A stretch of 64,000 nt of DNA, taken from Comamonas terrae. GTDB taxonomy: Bacteria > Pseudomonadota > Gammaproteobacteria > Burkholderiales > Burkholderiaceae_C. The stretch is from the NCBI RefSeq assembly GCF_001544075.1, contig NZ_BCNT01000005.1, positions 1 to 64,000 on the forward strand, read 5' to 3'. Position numbers and translations under genes: made by a program. The notes under the pieces are model-generated. The model saw nothing but the letters and a program-made list of their open reading frames with translations. It had not been told where the DNA came from and ran no database searches. This document shows, piece after piece, positions 27,780-36,060 of the stretch; the stretch's first letter is position 1, and every line of letters begins with the position of its first letter.

Positions 27780-27813
27780 GCAAAGGCGCACGAATGGGGT
27801 CGGGCGCCTTTGC
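27780..27813. other. Hairpin between the LysR and DUF2214 genes
   Basis: GCAAAGGCGC (27780-27789) pairs perfectly with GCGCCTTTGC (27804-27813) over a 14-base loop, and outer GCAGCC/GGGCTGC segments extend it. There is no T-run, so a Rho-assisted terminator or mRNA end is possible. Confidence 0.45.
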
Positions 27814-27870
27814 CTGGGCTGCGGCTCCTGTGCGATAGTGTGGCGCACCTGCAGCATCTACAGACAAACC

Positions 27871-28317
27871 ATGACGCTTGAAGCCGTATTGGCCAGCCTT
27901 CACCTGCTGGCGATCCTGACCTTGGTGGTTTTTGTGACCAGCCAGGCGGCGCTGTGCCGCAGCGAATGGATGAATGCCGCGGTGGTGCAGCGCCTGGCGC
28001 GGCTCGATGCCATCTACGGCATCGTTGCCGTGCTGCTGTTGCTCACCGGTCTGGCCCGCCTGTTCTGGGGCGTCAAGGGCCTTGCCGGCTATACGGGCTC
28101 GCCCCTGTTCCATCTCAAGATGACCCTGTTCGTCGTCGGCGCGCTGCTGTCCATCAAGCCCACCCTCGCGTTCCGGCGCTGGAAACGGGCGCTGGACGCC
28201 TCGGGCCAGCTGCCTTCCGAGGGCGCCATCGCCCAGACCCGCCGCTGGGTCATGTGGCAGGCCCATGTGATCCCCGTGATCGCCGTGGTCGCCATCTTCT
28301 GGGCGCGCGGCATGTAG
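27871..28317 (+). CDS. DUF2214-family inner-membrane protein
   Basis: A 148-residue membrane protein with four hydrophobic helices (about residues 8-28, 46-66, 86-104 and 128-146). Conserved DUF2214 features are the first-helix LHLLAILTLV and the R-L-D segment before helix 2 (LARLDAIYGIVAVLLLLTG). The family function is unknown. Conserved histidine and arginine near the membrane suggest a redox or heme-linked role, but this is speculative. It lies 81 bp upstream of argS in the same direction. Confidence 0.83.
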   Translation: MTLEAVLASLHLLAILTLVVFVTSQAALCRSEWMNAAVVQRLARLDAIYGIVAVLLLLTGLARLFWGVKGLAGYTGSPLFHLKMTLFVVGALLSIKPTLAFRRWKRALDASGQLPSEGAIAQTRRWVMWQAHVIPVIAVVAIFWARGM

Positions 28318-28398
28318 CGGCAACGCGCCGTGGCCCGTGCGCCGCGCAATTGCCCGTTGGCCGCAGCATGGATGCGGGCGCCCACGTAAAATCGCCCG

Positions 28399-30108
28399 AT
28401 GCTCTCCGTCAAACAGGAATTGCTCGCGGCCCTGGCTGCCGAGCTCGAAACACTATCGCCCGGCGCCGGCGCACGCGCTGCGTTTGAAAATCCCAAGGTG
28501 GCAGCCCATGGCGACTTCGCCTGCACGGCGGCCATGCAGCTGGCCAAGCCCCTGAAGGCCAATCCGCGCGCACTGGGCGAACAGCTCAAGGCCGCGCTCG
28601 AAGCCACGCCGGCCTTCCGGCAATGGGTGGATGCCATCGAGATCGCCGGTCCCGGCTTTCTGAACATCCGCCTCAAGCCCGCCGCCAAGCAGCAGGTGGT
28701 GCGCGAAGTGCTCGCTGAAGGAGCCAGGTTCGGCTACCAGGCCGACCGCGGTGAAAACATCCTGGTCGAATTCGTCTCGGCCAACCCCACGGGCCCGCTG
28801 CACGTGGGCCACGGCCGCCAGGCCGCCATCGGCGACGCCATCAGCAACCTCTACGCCACCCAGGGCTGGAAGGTGCACCGCGAGTTCTACTACAACGACG
28901 CGGGCGTGCAGATCGACACGCTGACCAAGAGCACGCAGCTGCGCGCCAAGGGCTTCAAGCCCGGCGACGCATGCTGGCCCACCGATCCGGAGAACCCGGA
29001 ATCCAAGAAGTTCTACAACGGCGACTACATCGCCGACATTGCCCAGGCCTTCCTGAACAAGGAAACCGTCAAGGCGGACGACCGCGAATTCACCGCCAAC
29101 GGCGATGTCGAGGACTACGACAACATCCGCCAGTTCGCCGTGGCCTACCTGCGCAACGAACAGGACAAGGACCTGCAGGCCTTCAACCTGCGCTTCGACC
29201 AGTACTACCTGGAGTCCAGCCTCTACACCAACGGCTATGTCGAGGACGCGGTGCAGCGCCTGATCGCCAACGGCCATACCTACGAGCAGGACGGCGCGCT
29301 GTGGCTCAAGTCCACCGACTACGGTGACGACAAGGACCGCGTGATGCGCAAGTCCGACGGGCACTACACCTACTTCGTGCCCGATGTGGCCTACCACATC
29401 CAGAAGTTCAAGCGTGGCTTCACCAAGGTCGTCAACATCCAGGGCACGGACCACCACGGCACCATCGCCCGCGTGCGCGCCGGCCTGCAGGCCGCCGACG
29501 TGGGCATTCCCGCCGGCTATCCTGACTATGTGCTGCACACCATGGTGCGCGTGGTGCGCAATGGCGAAGAGGTCAAGATCAGCAAGCGCGCGGGCTCCTA
29601 CGTCACGCTGCGCGACCTCATCGAGTGGACCAGCAAGGACGCGGTGCGCTTCTTCCTGCTCAGCCGCAAGCCCGACACCGAGTACACCTTCGACGTGGAC
29701 CTGGCCGTGGCCCAGAACAACGACAACCCCGTGTACTACGTGCAGTATGCCCATGCGCGGATCCAGTCCGTGCTGCGTGGCTGGCAGGAGCAGGGGGGCG
29801 CGGGAGTCGAAGCCCTCCAGGACGTGGACCTGTCGGCGCTGGAAGGCCCGCAGGCCCAGGCCCTGATGCTGATGCTGGCCAAGTACCCCGAGATGCTGAC
29901 GGCCGCCGCCGAAGGCAATGCGCCGCACGACGTGACCTTCTACCTGCGCGATCTGGCATCGAGCTACCACAGCTACTACGACGCCGAGCGCATCCTGGTC
30001 GACGACGAAAAGGTCAGGCTGGCACGCCTGGCCCTGGTCGCCGCCACGGCCCAGGTGTTGCACAATGGTCTGGCCGTGCTGGGTGTGGACGCACCCGAGC
30101 GCATGTAA
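28399..30108 (+). CDS. argS: Arginyl-tRNA synthetase
   Basis: A 569-residue class Ia synthetase that charges tRNA-Arg. An N-terminal Add-1 domain (about residues 1-90) is followed by the catalytic core with the HIGH-type motif HVGH in [12 protein letters not shown], the KMSKS-like KISKRAG and the C-terminal anticodon-binding DALR domain ([22 protein letters not shown] onward). The length is normal. The SPOR-domain gene follows after 22 bp, an arrangement often seen in Burkholderiales. Confidence 0.97.
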   Translation: MLSVKQELLAALAAELETLSPGAGARAAFENPKVAAHGDFACTAAMQLAKPLKANPRALGEQLKAALEATPAFRQWVDAIEIAGPGFLNIRLKPAAKQQVVREVLAEGARFGYQADRGENILVEFVSANPTGPLHVGHGRQAAIGDAISNLYATQGWKVHREFYYNDAGVQIDTLTKSTQLRAKGFKPGDACWPTDPENPESKKFYNGDYIADIAQAFLNKETVKADDREFTANGDVEDYDNIRQFAVAYLRNEQDKDLQAFNLRFDQYYLESSLYTNGYVEDAVQRLIANGHTYEQDGALWLKSTDYGDDKDRVMRKSDGHYTYFVPDVAYHIQKFKRGFTKVVNIQGTDHHGTIARVRAGLQAADVGIPAGYPDYVLHTMVRVVRNGEEVKISKRAGSYVTLRDLIEWTSKDAVRFFLLSRKPDTEYTFDVDLAVAQNNDNPVYYVQYAHARIQSVLRGWQEQGGAGVEALQDVDLSALEGPQAQALMLMLAKYPEMLTAAAEGNAPHDVTFYLRDLASSYHSYYDAERILVDDEKVRLARLALVAATAQVLHNGLAVLGVDAPERM

Positions 30109-30130
30109 TTGACACTGCGATAAGCGACTT

Positions 30131-30856
30131 ATGAAGAAACAGCAACGTGGCGGCACCATCCTGGGGCTCATCTTCGGCATGATCATCGGCCTGGGCGCTG
30201 CGCTGGCCGTCGCCGTGTATGTGACCAAGGTGCCGGTTCCGTTCCTGAACAAGGGCGGCAACAACACGGACCGCGATGCGGCAGAAGCCGAACGCAACCG
30301 CAACTGGGACCCGAACGCGCCGCTGCAAAGCAAGGCGCCGCTGCCCCCGGCCGTGGCTCCGGCAGCCCCCGGCGCGAACGAGCCGGCGACCGGCGCCGCC
30401 GCACCGGCCACCGTGCAGCCGCCGGCCGTGGCCGGCGGTACGCCCGCGGTGCCGGCCGTGCCTGCGGTACCTGGCACGCCGGCCGCAGGCCATGGGGCGC
30501 CGTCCTCCACGGACCCGCTGGGCGACCTGGTGCGCCAGCGCTCCGCCGCCGCCGACAAGGCCGACAAGGCCAAGGCGGAAAAGGACAAGGCAGCGCAGGC
30601 GGCCCAGGCCGCCGAGAGCGGATTCAACTACTTCGTCCAGGCCGGCGCCTTCCGCCGCCAGAACGAGGCCGAGGCCCAGCGCGCCAAGCTGGCCATGCTG
30701 GGCTGGGAAGCCCGCATCAGCGAGCGCGAGCAGAACGGCATCACCGTTTTTCGTGTGCGCGTAGGCCCGTTCACCAAGCGCGACGATGCCGAGCAACTCA
30801 AGGGCAAGCTCGACGGCGCCGGCGTGGAATCGACGCTGGTGCGGGCGGCGAAGTAG
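30131..30856 (+). CDS. SPOR-domain protein, FtsN-like
   Basis: A 241-residue bitopic inner-membrane protein. It has a short basic N-terminus, one helix at about residues 10-32, a long Pro/Ala-rich periplasmic linker (about 60-130), an Ala/Lys helix and a C-terminal SPOR domain (about 162-238) starting FNYFVQAGAF. SPOR domains bind denuded septal peptidoglycan, so a cell-division role like FtsN is likely. The argS-ftsN-like-dsbA order supports this. Confidence 0.88.
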   Translation: MKKQQRGGTILGLIFGMIIGLGAALAVAVYVTKVPVPFLNKGGNNTDRDAAEAERNRNWDPNAPLQSKAPLPPAVAPAAPGANEPATGAAAPATVQPPAVAGGTPAVPAVPAVPGTPAAGHGAPSSTDPLGDLVRQRSAAADKADKAKAEKDKAAQAAQAAESGFNYFVQAGAFRRQNEAEAQRAKLAMLGWEARISEREQNGITVFRVRVGPFTKRDDAEQLKGKLDGAGVESTLVRAAK

Positions 30857-30995
30857 CGCTGCCCCCCCTGAGCTGCTGCGCGGCTTCCCCTGGCAGGGCG
30901 CCCCCAAGAGGGACGACGGCCTTTGCTGGGGCAGCCCCTGCTGCGGGGCGGCCCTTGCTGGCCGTCTCTTGCTTGGGGTGTACCAGTTGTGCGCT
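30857..30995 (+). repeat. Post-stop GC-rich repeat, copy E
   Basis: Begins right after the TAG of the SPOR gene: CCCCCCTGAGCTGCTGCGCG, GGGACGACGGCCTTTGCTGG, GGCAGCCCCTGCTGCGGGGC, GGCCCTTGCTGGCCGTC. Copies F and J share the last three blocks nearly unchanged. Confidence 0.75.
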
Positions 30996-31059
30996 GGTTG
31001 AACTTTTGCGAGGCAGGCGCCTCAGATATTGCAGACTTGAACTCAAGGAGTTTGTTGAG

Positions 31060-31710
31060 ATGAAACGCCGCGATTTTTCCCTGGCCGCTTCGGCTGCCGC
31101 CGCCAGCGCCCTGACGCTGGGCACCTCCGCCAGCTGGGCCCAGGCCGCCGCGCCCAAGGAAGGCAAGGACTATGTCAAGCTGGCCAAGCCCGCCCAGGTC
31201 AGCGCACCTGCCGGCAAGGTCGAGGTGATCGAGTTCTTCTGGTACAACTGCCCGCACTGCAATGCCTTCGAGCCCCAGTTTGCGGCCTGGAAGAATGCGG
31301 CGCCGGCCGACGTGGTCGTGCACCGCGTGCCCGTGGCCTTCAATGCCTCCTTCGTGCCCCAGCAAAAGCTCTACTACACGCTGGAAGGCATGAACCTCGT
31401 GAACACCATGCATGCCAAGGTGTTCCATGCCATCCACGTGGAGCGCATCAACCTGTCCAAGGAAGACCAGATCTTCGACTGGATGGGCAAGCAGGGCGTG
31501 GACATGGCCAAGTTCAAGGAGATGTTTGGCTCCTTCTCCGTGGCCAACCAGGTGCGCAAGGCCACGCAGCTGCAGCAGGAATATGACGTGGAAGGCGTGC
31601 CCGCCTTGGGCGTGGCCGGCCGCTACTACACCGACGGCACCAAGGCCGGCAACATGACCAATGTGCTGCGCGTGGTGGACCAGTTGGTTGCCTCCAGCCG
31701 CAAGGCCTGA
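31060..31710 (+). CDS. dsbA: Thiol:disulfide interchange protein DsbA
   Basis: A 216-residue periplasmic thioredoxin-fold oxidase. The signal peptide ends near residue 30 and the active site is Cys64-Pro-His-Cys67 (YNCPHCNAF). The inserted helical domain follows and the cis-proline loop is VEGVPALG at about 173-180. It donates disulfides to exported proteins and is reoxidised by DsbB (not in the window). The ATG at 31060 has AAGGAG nine bases upstream; earlier in-frame codons lie in repeat E. A terminator follows. Confidence 0.95.
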   Translation: MKRRDFSLAASAAAASALTLGTSASWAQAAAPKEGKDYVKLAKPAQVSAPAGKVEVIEFFWYNCPHCNAFEPQFAAWKNAAPADVVVHRVPVAFNASFVPQQKLYYTLEGMNLVNTMHAKVFHAIHVERINLSKEDQIFDWMGKQGVDMAKFKEMFGSFSVANQVRKATQLQQEYDVEGVPALGVAGRYYTDGTKAGNMTNVLRVVDQLVASSRKA

Positions 31711-31740
31711 TTCACCAAGCTGCGCCAGCGTTTTGCAGAC

Positions 31741-31765
31741 AGCCCGCCGTTGTGCGGGCTTTTTT
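31741..31765 (+). terminator. Intrinsic terminator after dsbA
   Basis: AGCCCGC, six-base loop, GCGGGCT and then TTTTT. It lies 30 bases past the dsbA stop and separates dsbA from lptA. Confidence 0.92.
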
Positions 31766-31797
31766 CTGGCGGGGTCCGGACCAAGGGTGTGACTACA

Positions 31798-32481
31798 ATG
31801 TATGCAAGAAACGTGCCCTCCATGACCAAACGACTTTCCCTCCTCGTGCTGGCAGCGGCCCTGGCCGCCCTTGCCGGCATGGCGCAGGCCGAAAAGGCCG
31901 ACAGCGCCAAGCCCATGAACATCGAAGCCGACGCGCTGCGCCACGACGAACTGGCCCAGACCAGCGTCTTCACCGGCAATGTGGTGATGACCAAGGGCAC
32001 CATCGTGCTGCGCGGCGCCCAGCTGGACGTGCGCCAGGATGCCGAGGGCTACCAGTACGGCGTGGTCAAGGCCGAGCCGGGCAAGCGCGCCTTTTTCCGC
32101 CAGAAGCGCGATACCGAACGCGGCCAGCCCGATGAATTCATCGAAGGCGAGGGCGAGACCATCGAGTACGACGGCAAGGCCGACATCGTCAAGTTCATCC
32201 GCCGCGGCGAGATGCGCCGCTACCGTGGCGGCCAGCTCAGCGACGAGGTGACGGGCTCGATCATCGTCTACAACAACATCACCGACGTCTACACCGTCGA
32301 CGGCCAGAAGACCAGCGGCGGGCTGCCCAGCTCCTCGGTGGGCCAGGGCGGCCGCGTGCGCGCCGTGATGGCGCCCAAGGAAGGCACGCCGGGCGCGACC
32401 CCGGGGGCCGCGGCCAAGCCGGCCGTGCCTGCCGGCGAACCCCTGCGCCAGAGCCTGACCATCGGCGGCGAGAAGAAATAA
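31798..32481 (+). CDS. lptA: Lipopolysaccharide transport periplasmic protein LptA
   Basis: A protein of up to 227 residues with a Sec signal (cleavage after GMAQA) and the OstA/LptA beta-jellyroll (PMNIEADALRHDELAQTSVFTGNVVMTKG onward), plus an Ala/Pro-rich C-terminal tail. It bridges LptC and LptD and carries LPS across the periplasm. Two starts are possible: 31798 (AAGGG upstream) or 31822, which gives a more standard signal peptide. TACAAT at 31794-31799 resembles a -10 box overlapping the first start, which would favour 31822. The stop overlaps the lptB start by one base. Confidence 0.92.
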   Translation: MYARNVPSMTKRLSLLVLAAALAALAGMAQAEKADSAKPMNIEADALRHDELAQTSVFTGNVVMTKGTIVLRGAQLDVRQDAEGYQYGVVKAEPGKRAFFRQKRDTERGQPDEFIEGEGETIEYDGKADIVKFIRRGEMRRYRGGQLSDEVTGSIIVYNNITDVYTVDGQKTSGGLPSSSVGQGGRVRAVMAPKEGTPGATPGAAAKPAVPAGEPLRQSLTIGGEKK

Positions 32482-33251
32482 TGAGCATGGACAGCAGCAA
32501 CGCCGTGGCCGAAAGCCGTCTGCAGGCCCGGCACCTGGCCAAGTCCTACGGCAGCCGCAAGGTGGTCAAGGATGTCTCGCTTTCCGTCCAGAAGGGCGAA
32601 GTCGTGGGCCTGCTGGGCCCCAACGGCGCGGGCAAGACCACCTCGTTCTACATGATCGTGGGCCTGGTGCGCAGCGACGGCGGGCAGATCTTCATCGACG
32701 AGCATGACGTCAGCAACATGCCCATCCACCAGCGCTCGCGCCTGGGTCTGTCCTATCTGCCGCAGGAGGCGTCGATCTTCCGCCGCCTCAACGTGGAAGA
32801 CAACGTGCGCGCCGTGCTCGAGCTGCAAAAGGATGAGCAGGGCAAAAATCTGACGCGCGAAGTGATCGAGGAGCGGCTGACCAGCCTGCTCAAGGAGCTG
32901 CGCGTCGACCACCTGCGCCAGTCGCCCGCGCTGGCGCTGTCCGGCGGCGAGCGCCGCCGCGTGGAGATCGCCCGGGCCCTGGCCACGCAGCCGCGCTTCA
33001 TCCTGCTGGACGAGCCGTTTGCCGGCATCGACCCCATTGCCGTGATCGAGATCCAGCGCATCATCGGCTTCCTCAAGGACCGCGGCATCGGCGTGCTCAT
33101 CACCGATCACAACGTGCGCGAGACGCTGGGCATCTGCGACCACGCCTTCATCATCAGCGACGGCCATGTGCTGGCCGAGGGCACGCCCGAGGAAATCGTG
33201 GACAACGCCGACGTGCGCCGCGTGTACCTGGGCGAGCACTTCAGGATGTAG
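32481..33251 (+). CDS. lptB: LPS export ABC transporter ATP-binding protein LptB
   Basis: A 256-residue ABC ATPase with Walker A GPNGAGKTT (46-54), signature LSGGERRR (153-160), Walker B FILLDEP (173-179) and the H-loop His in ITDHNV. It drives LPS extraction with LptFG, which are not in the window. A 1-bp stop/start overlap with lptA and 6-bp spacing to rpoN give the conserved lptA-lptB-rpoN operon. Confidence 0.96.
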   Translation: MSMDSSNAVAESRLQARHLAKSYGSRKVVKDVSLSVQKGEVVGLLGPNGAGKTTSFYMIVGLVRSDGGQIFIDEHDVSNMPIHQRSRLGLSYLPQEASIFRRLNVEDNVRAVLELQKDEQGKNLTREVIEERLTSLLKELRVDHLRQSPALALSGGERRRVEIARALATQPRFILLDEPFAGIDPIAVIEIQRIIGFLKDRGIGVLITDHNVRETLGICDHAFIISDGHVLAEGTPEEIVDNADVRRVYLGEHFRM

Positions 33252-33257
33252 GCGTCC

Positions 33258-34874
33258 ATGAAGCCTGGCCTGTCGCTGAAGGTCTCCCAGCATCTGTCGC
33301 TCACGCCGCAGCTGCAGCAGTCCATCCAGCTGCTGCAGCTGTCCACGCTGGAGCTGGCGCAGGAAGTGGAGCAGATGCTCAACGACAATCCGTTTCTCGA
33401 ACGGGAGACGGAAGGCGAAGCCGATGCTCACGAAGCAATAGCTGCCAGCGCCAATGAATCCTTGATTGCAGATGAATTTCGCTCTGAGAATTCGGAATAC
33501 CAGGCGCAAGCAGCTTCCGAATTCATAGCGGAACCCGCACCCGCCGAAACTCCGCAAACGCTGGAATGGAACACCGGCGGCAATGACGGCCCGGACGACG
33601 GCGACGCCGGCGGTCTGGACGGGGAGTGGGGCGGCGAAGGCAGCAGCGAATGGGATATCTCTGCAGCTCCGGCGGCCAAGGGCCGCCAGGCGGATGACGA
33701 AGAAAACGACGCCATCAGCCTGGCGCGCGAGCATGAAAGCCTGACCGACCATCTGCACCGCCAGGCGCTGAGCCTGCACCTGGGCGCGGAAGACCGCGCG
33801 GCGCTGAGCTTTCTGATCGAATCGCTCAACGACGACGGCTACCTCGAGGAGCCGCTGGCAGAGCTGGCCGCCGGCCTGGCCGGTGGCGACCTGGAAGAGC
33901 GCGAGGAACTGGAGCAGCGCTTTGCCATCGCGCTCAAGCTGCTGCAGAGCCTGGAGCCCGCCGGTGTGGGGGCACGCGATCTGGCCGAATGCCTGCAGCT
34001 GCAGTTGCGCGACCTGCTGCAGCAGGCCGAGGACGAAGGCACGACGCCCGCGCGCCTGTCCCTGCTGCAGCTGGCGCAATCCATCTGCGCCCAGCCCATG
34101 GACCTGCTGGCCCGGCGCGATGTGCGCAAGCTGGCCGGCCTGTGTGGCGCGCGCGAGGAAGCGCTGCGCGAGGCCATGGCCCTGATTGCGCGCCTGGAGC
34201 CGCGCCCGGGCAGGCGCTTTGCCAATGTGGAGCGCCAGATCGTGGTGCCGGACGTCATCGTGCGCCCGGTGCGCGCAGGTGCGGGCCGCGTGGAGTTTGC
34301 GGTGCGGCTGAACCCGGACGTCATGCCCCAGCTCAAGGTGCACGACGTCTATGCGGGCGTGCTGCGCCGCCACCGCGGCGAGGAAAGCCATGGCCTGCTC
34401 CAGCAGCGCCTGCAGGAGGCGCGCTGGTTCATCAAGAACATCCAGCAGCGCTTCGACACCATATTGCGCGTGTCCGAAGCCATCGTGGAGCGGCAGAAGA
34501 ACTTCTTCGTGCATGGCGAGCTGGCCATGCGCCCGCTGGTGCTGCGCGACATCGCCGATGCGCTGGGCCTGCACGAGTCCACGATCAGCCGCGTGACCAC
34601 GGCCAAGTACATGGCCACGCCCCAGGGCACGTTCGAGCTCAAGTACTTCTTCGGCTCGGGCCTGGGCACGGAGACCGGCGGCAGCGCGTCCAGCACGGCG
34701 GTGCGCGCGCTGATCAAGCAGTTCGTCGATGCCGAGGACCCCCGAAAGCCGCTGTCGGATGCCAAGCTGGCCGACATGCTCAAGGAACAGGGCATCGAAT
34801 GCGCGCGCCGCACCGTGGCCAAGTACCGCGAGCAGCTCAAGATCCCGACCACGACCTTGCGCAAGGCGCTGTAA
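33258..34874 (+). CDS. rpoN: RNA polymerase sigma-54 factor RpoN
   Basis: A 538-residue sigma-54. The Gln/Leu-rich activator region I is at residues 1-48 (SLTPQLQQSIQLLQLS). An acidic variable region II covers about 50-150, the core-binding domain follows, the helix-turn-helix is LGLHESTISRVT and the RpoN box ARRTVAKYRE lies at 516-525. Region II is longer than in many homologues and includes a stretch (residues 59-92) that appears to come from a dispersed repeat. No hpf or ptsN gene follows, unlike in many proteobacteria. Confidence 0.97.
   Translation: MKPGLSLKVSQHLSLTPQLQQSIQLLQLSTLELAQEVEQMLNDNPFLERETEGEADAHEAIAASANESLIADEFRSENSEYQAQAASEFIAEPAPAETPQTLEWNTGGNDGPDDGDAGGLDGEWGGEGSSEWDISAAPAAKGRQADDEENDAISLAREHESLTDHLHRQALSLHLGAEDRAALSFLIESLNDDGYLEEPLAELAAGLAGGDLEEREELEQRFAIALKLLQSLEPAGVGARDLAECLQLQLRDLLQQAEDEGTTPARLSLLQLAQSICAQPMDLLARRDVRKLAGLCGAREEALREAMALIARLEPRPGRRFANVERQIVVPDVIVRPVRAGAGRVEFAVRLNPDVMPQLKVHDVYAGVLRRHRGEESHGLLQQRLQEARWFIKNIQQRFDTILRVSEAIVERQKNFFVHGELAMRPLVLRDIADALGLHESTISRVTTAKYMATPQGTFELKYFFGSGLGTETGGSASSTAVRALIKQFVDAEDPRKPLSDAKLADMLKEQGIECARRTVAKYREQLKIPTTTLRKAL
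33433..33527 (+). repeat. AGCTGC-type dispersed element inside the rpoN coding region (copy 3)
   Basis: AGCTGCCAGCGCC (33440-33452) and GGCGCAAGCAGCT (33503-33515) form an inverted pair matching 11 of 13 bases across a visibly AT-richer middle. The left arm, with its preceding AAT, matches the core of copy 1; the right arm matches the reverse of copy 2. The frame stays open and encodes part of the variable acidic region II. Confidence 0.5.
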
Positions 34875-34906
34875 AAAACCGCCTCTGCAGCGCAGGGCGG
34901 TTTTTT
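34873..34906. terminator. Bidirectional intrinsic terminator after rpoN
   Basis: AAAAAACCGCC and GGCGGTTTTTT pair over 11 bp, with an inner CTGC/GCAG stem. It overlaps the rpoN stop codon and also faces the convergent lpxO-like gene. Confidence 0.93.
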
Positions 34907-34960
34907 GGCGGGCCCGGGATCAGGCCATTGGCGGCGCAGCGCGCGCAGGCCTTCAGCGCA

Positions 34961-35884
34961 TCAGTTCGGCACAAGCCACCAGATGAGCAGGGCCAGCGCG
35001 GCCAGCATGAGGCCGAACTTGGTGATCTTGTAGACCGTCTTGTTCCAGGCCTTGAAGCGGCGGCGGTACTGGCCCATGTAGAACGAGATCTTGAAGATGC
35101 GGCTGATGAAGCCGCGCGGATCGCCTTCGTTGTTGGGCGAGCTGGCCGCGGCCACCACGTTCTTGCCCAGCCAGTGGTTGAGCCACTGCGCGAAGCGGTT
35201 GGTCATGGGCCGCTCCACGTCGCAGAACAGCACGATGCGGTTGCCCTCGCTGCGGTTCTCGGCCCAGTGCATGTAGGTCTCGTCGAAGATCACGCCTTCG
35301 CCCTCGCGCCAGCTGTAGGGCTGGCCGTCGACCTCGATCATGCAGCGGTCGTCGTTGGGCGCCAGCACGGCCAGGTGGTAGCGCAGCGATCCCGCATACG
35401 GGTCGCGGTGCAGGTTGAGCTTGGCGCCTGGCGGCAGCTCGGCGAACATGGCCGCCTTCACGCTGGGAATGGACTTGACCAGGGCCGTGGTCCTGGGGCA
35501 CAGCTCCATGGCCGAGGGGTGGGCATCGCCGTACCACTTGAGGTAAAAGCGCTTCCAGCCGGTCTTGAAGAAGGAGTTGAAGCCGGCGTCGTCGTTGTTG
35601 GCGGCGGCCTTGATCTGCATGTTCTTGTGCAGGTTGACGGCTTCCTCGCGGATCTCGCGCCAGTTGGCCTGCAGCGGTGCCAGCTCGGGGAAGGTGCTGG
35701 TGGGCAGGTAAGGCGTGCGCGGCACCTTGCTGAACATCAGCATGAAGACGTTGAACGGTGCCGTGAACGTCGAGTGGTCGAACAGCTGGCGCAGCACCTT
35801 GTGCCGGACCTTGCCGCGCAGGTGCATGTACAGCCCGCAGCCGAAAAAGAGCAGCACCAATGCCAGGACGATGATTTTTGCCAT
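34961..35884 (-). CDS. lpxO: LpxO-like lipid A/aspartyl-asparaginyl beta-hydroxylase
   Basis: A 307-residue Fe(II)/2-oxoglutarate dioxygenase. The iron triad is His159, Asp161 (NLHRDPY) and His206 (YMHWAEN), and Arg216 in NRIVLF is the likely 2-oxoglutarate anchor. One hydrophobic segment at each end (residues 2-20 and about 288-305) tethers it to the inner membrane. LpxO hydroxylates the 2-position of a lipid A secondary acyl chain. The neighbouring lptAB genes fit an LPS theme, but convergent orientation argues against coregulation. Confidence 0.87.
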   Translation of the reverse strand: MAKIIVLALVLLFFGCGLYMHLRGKVRHKVLRQLFDHSTFTAPFNVFMLMFSKVPRTPYLPTSTFPELAPLQANWREIREEAVNLHKNMQIKAAANNDDAGFNSFFKTGWKRFYLKWYGDAHPSAMELCPRTTALVKSIPSVKAAMFAELPPGAKLNLHRDPYAGSLRYHLAVLAPNDDRCMIEVDGQPYSWREGEGVIFDETYMHWAENRSEGNRIVLFCDVERPMTNRFAQWLNHWLGKNVVAAASSPNNEGDPRGFISRIFKISFYMGQYRRRFKAWNKTVYKITKFGLMLAALALLIWWLVPN

Positions 35885-35887
35885 AAG

Positions 35888-36060
35888 CCCGGATTTTACC
35901 GATCACCCCCCAGCAGGGGCATGGGGCAGATCAAGTGGCCTTTGAGATGGGCGCGCTCCAAGCCAGGGACGGCCAGCAAGGACCGTCCCGCAGCAGGGGC
36001 TGCCCCAGCAAAGGCCGTCGTCCTCCTTTAGGGGGAAGGCGCAAAGCGACTCAGGGGGAA
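35888..36060 (-). repeat. Post-stop GC-rich repeat, copy F (long)
   Basis: Read on the minus strand directly after the DUF711 stop: CCCCCTGAGTCGCTTTGCGC, CTTCCCCCTAAAGGAGGACG, ACGGCCTTTGCTGGGGCAGC, CCCTGCTGCGGGACGG, TCCTTGCTGGCCGTCCCTGG. A further AT-poorer tail reaches the lpxO start region. Confidence 0.75.
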
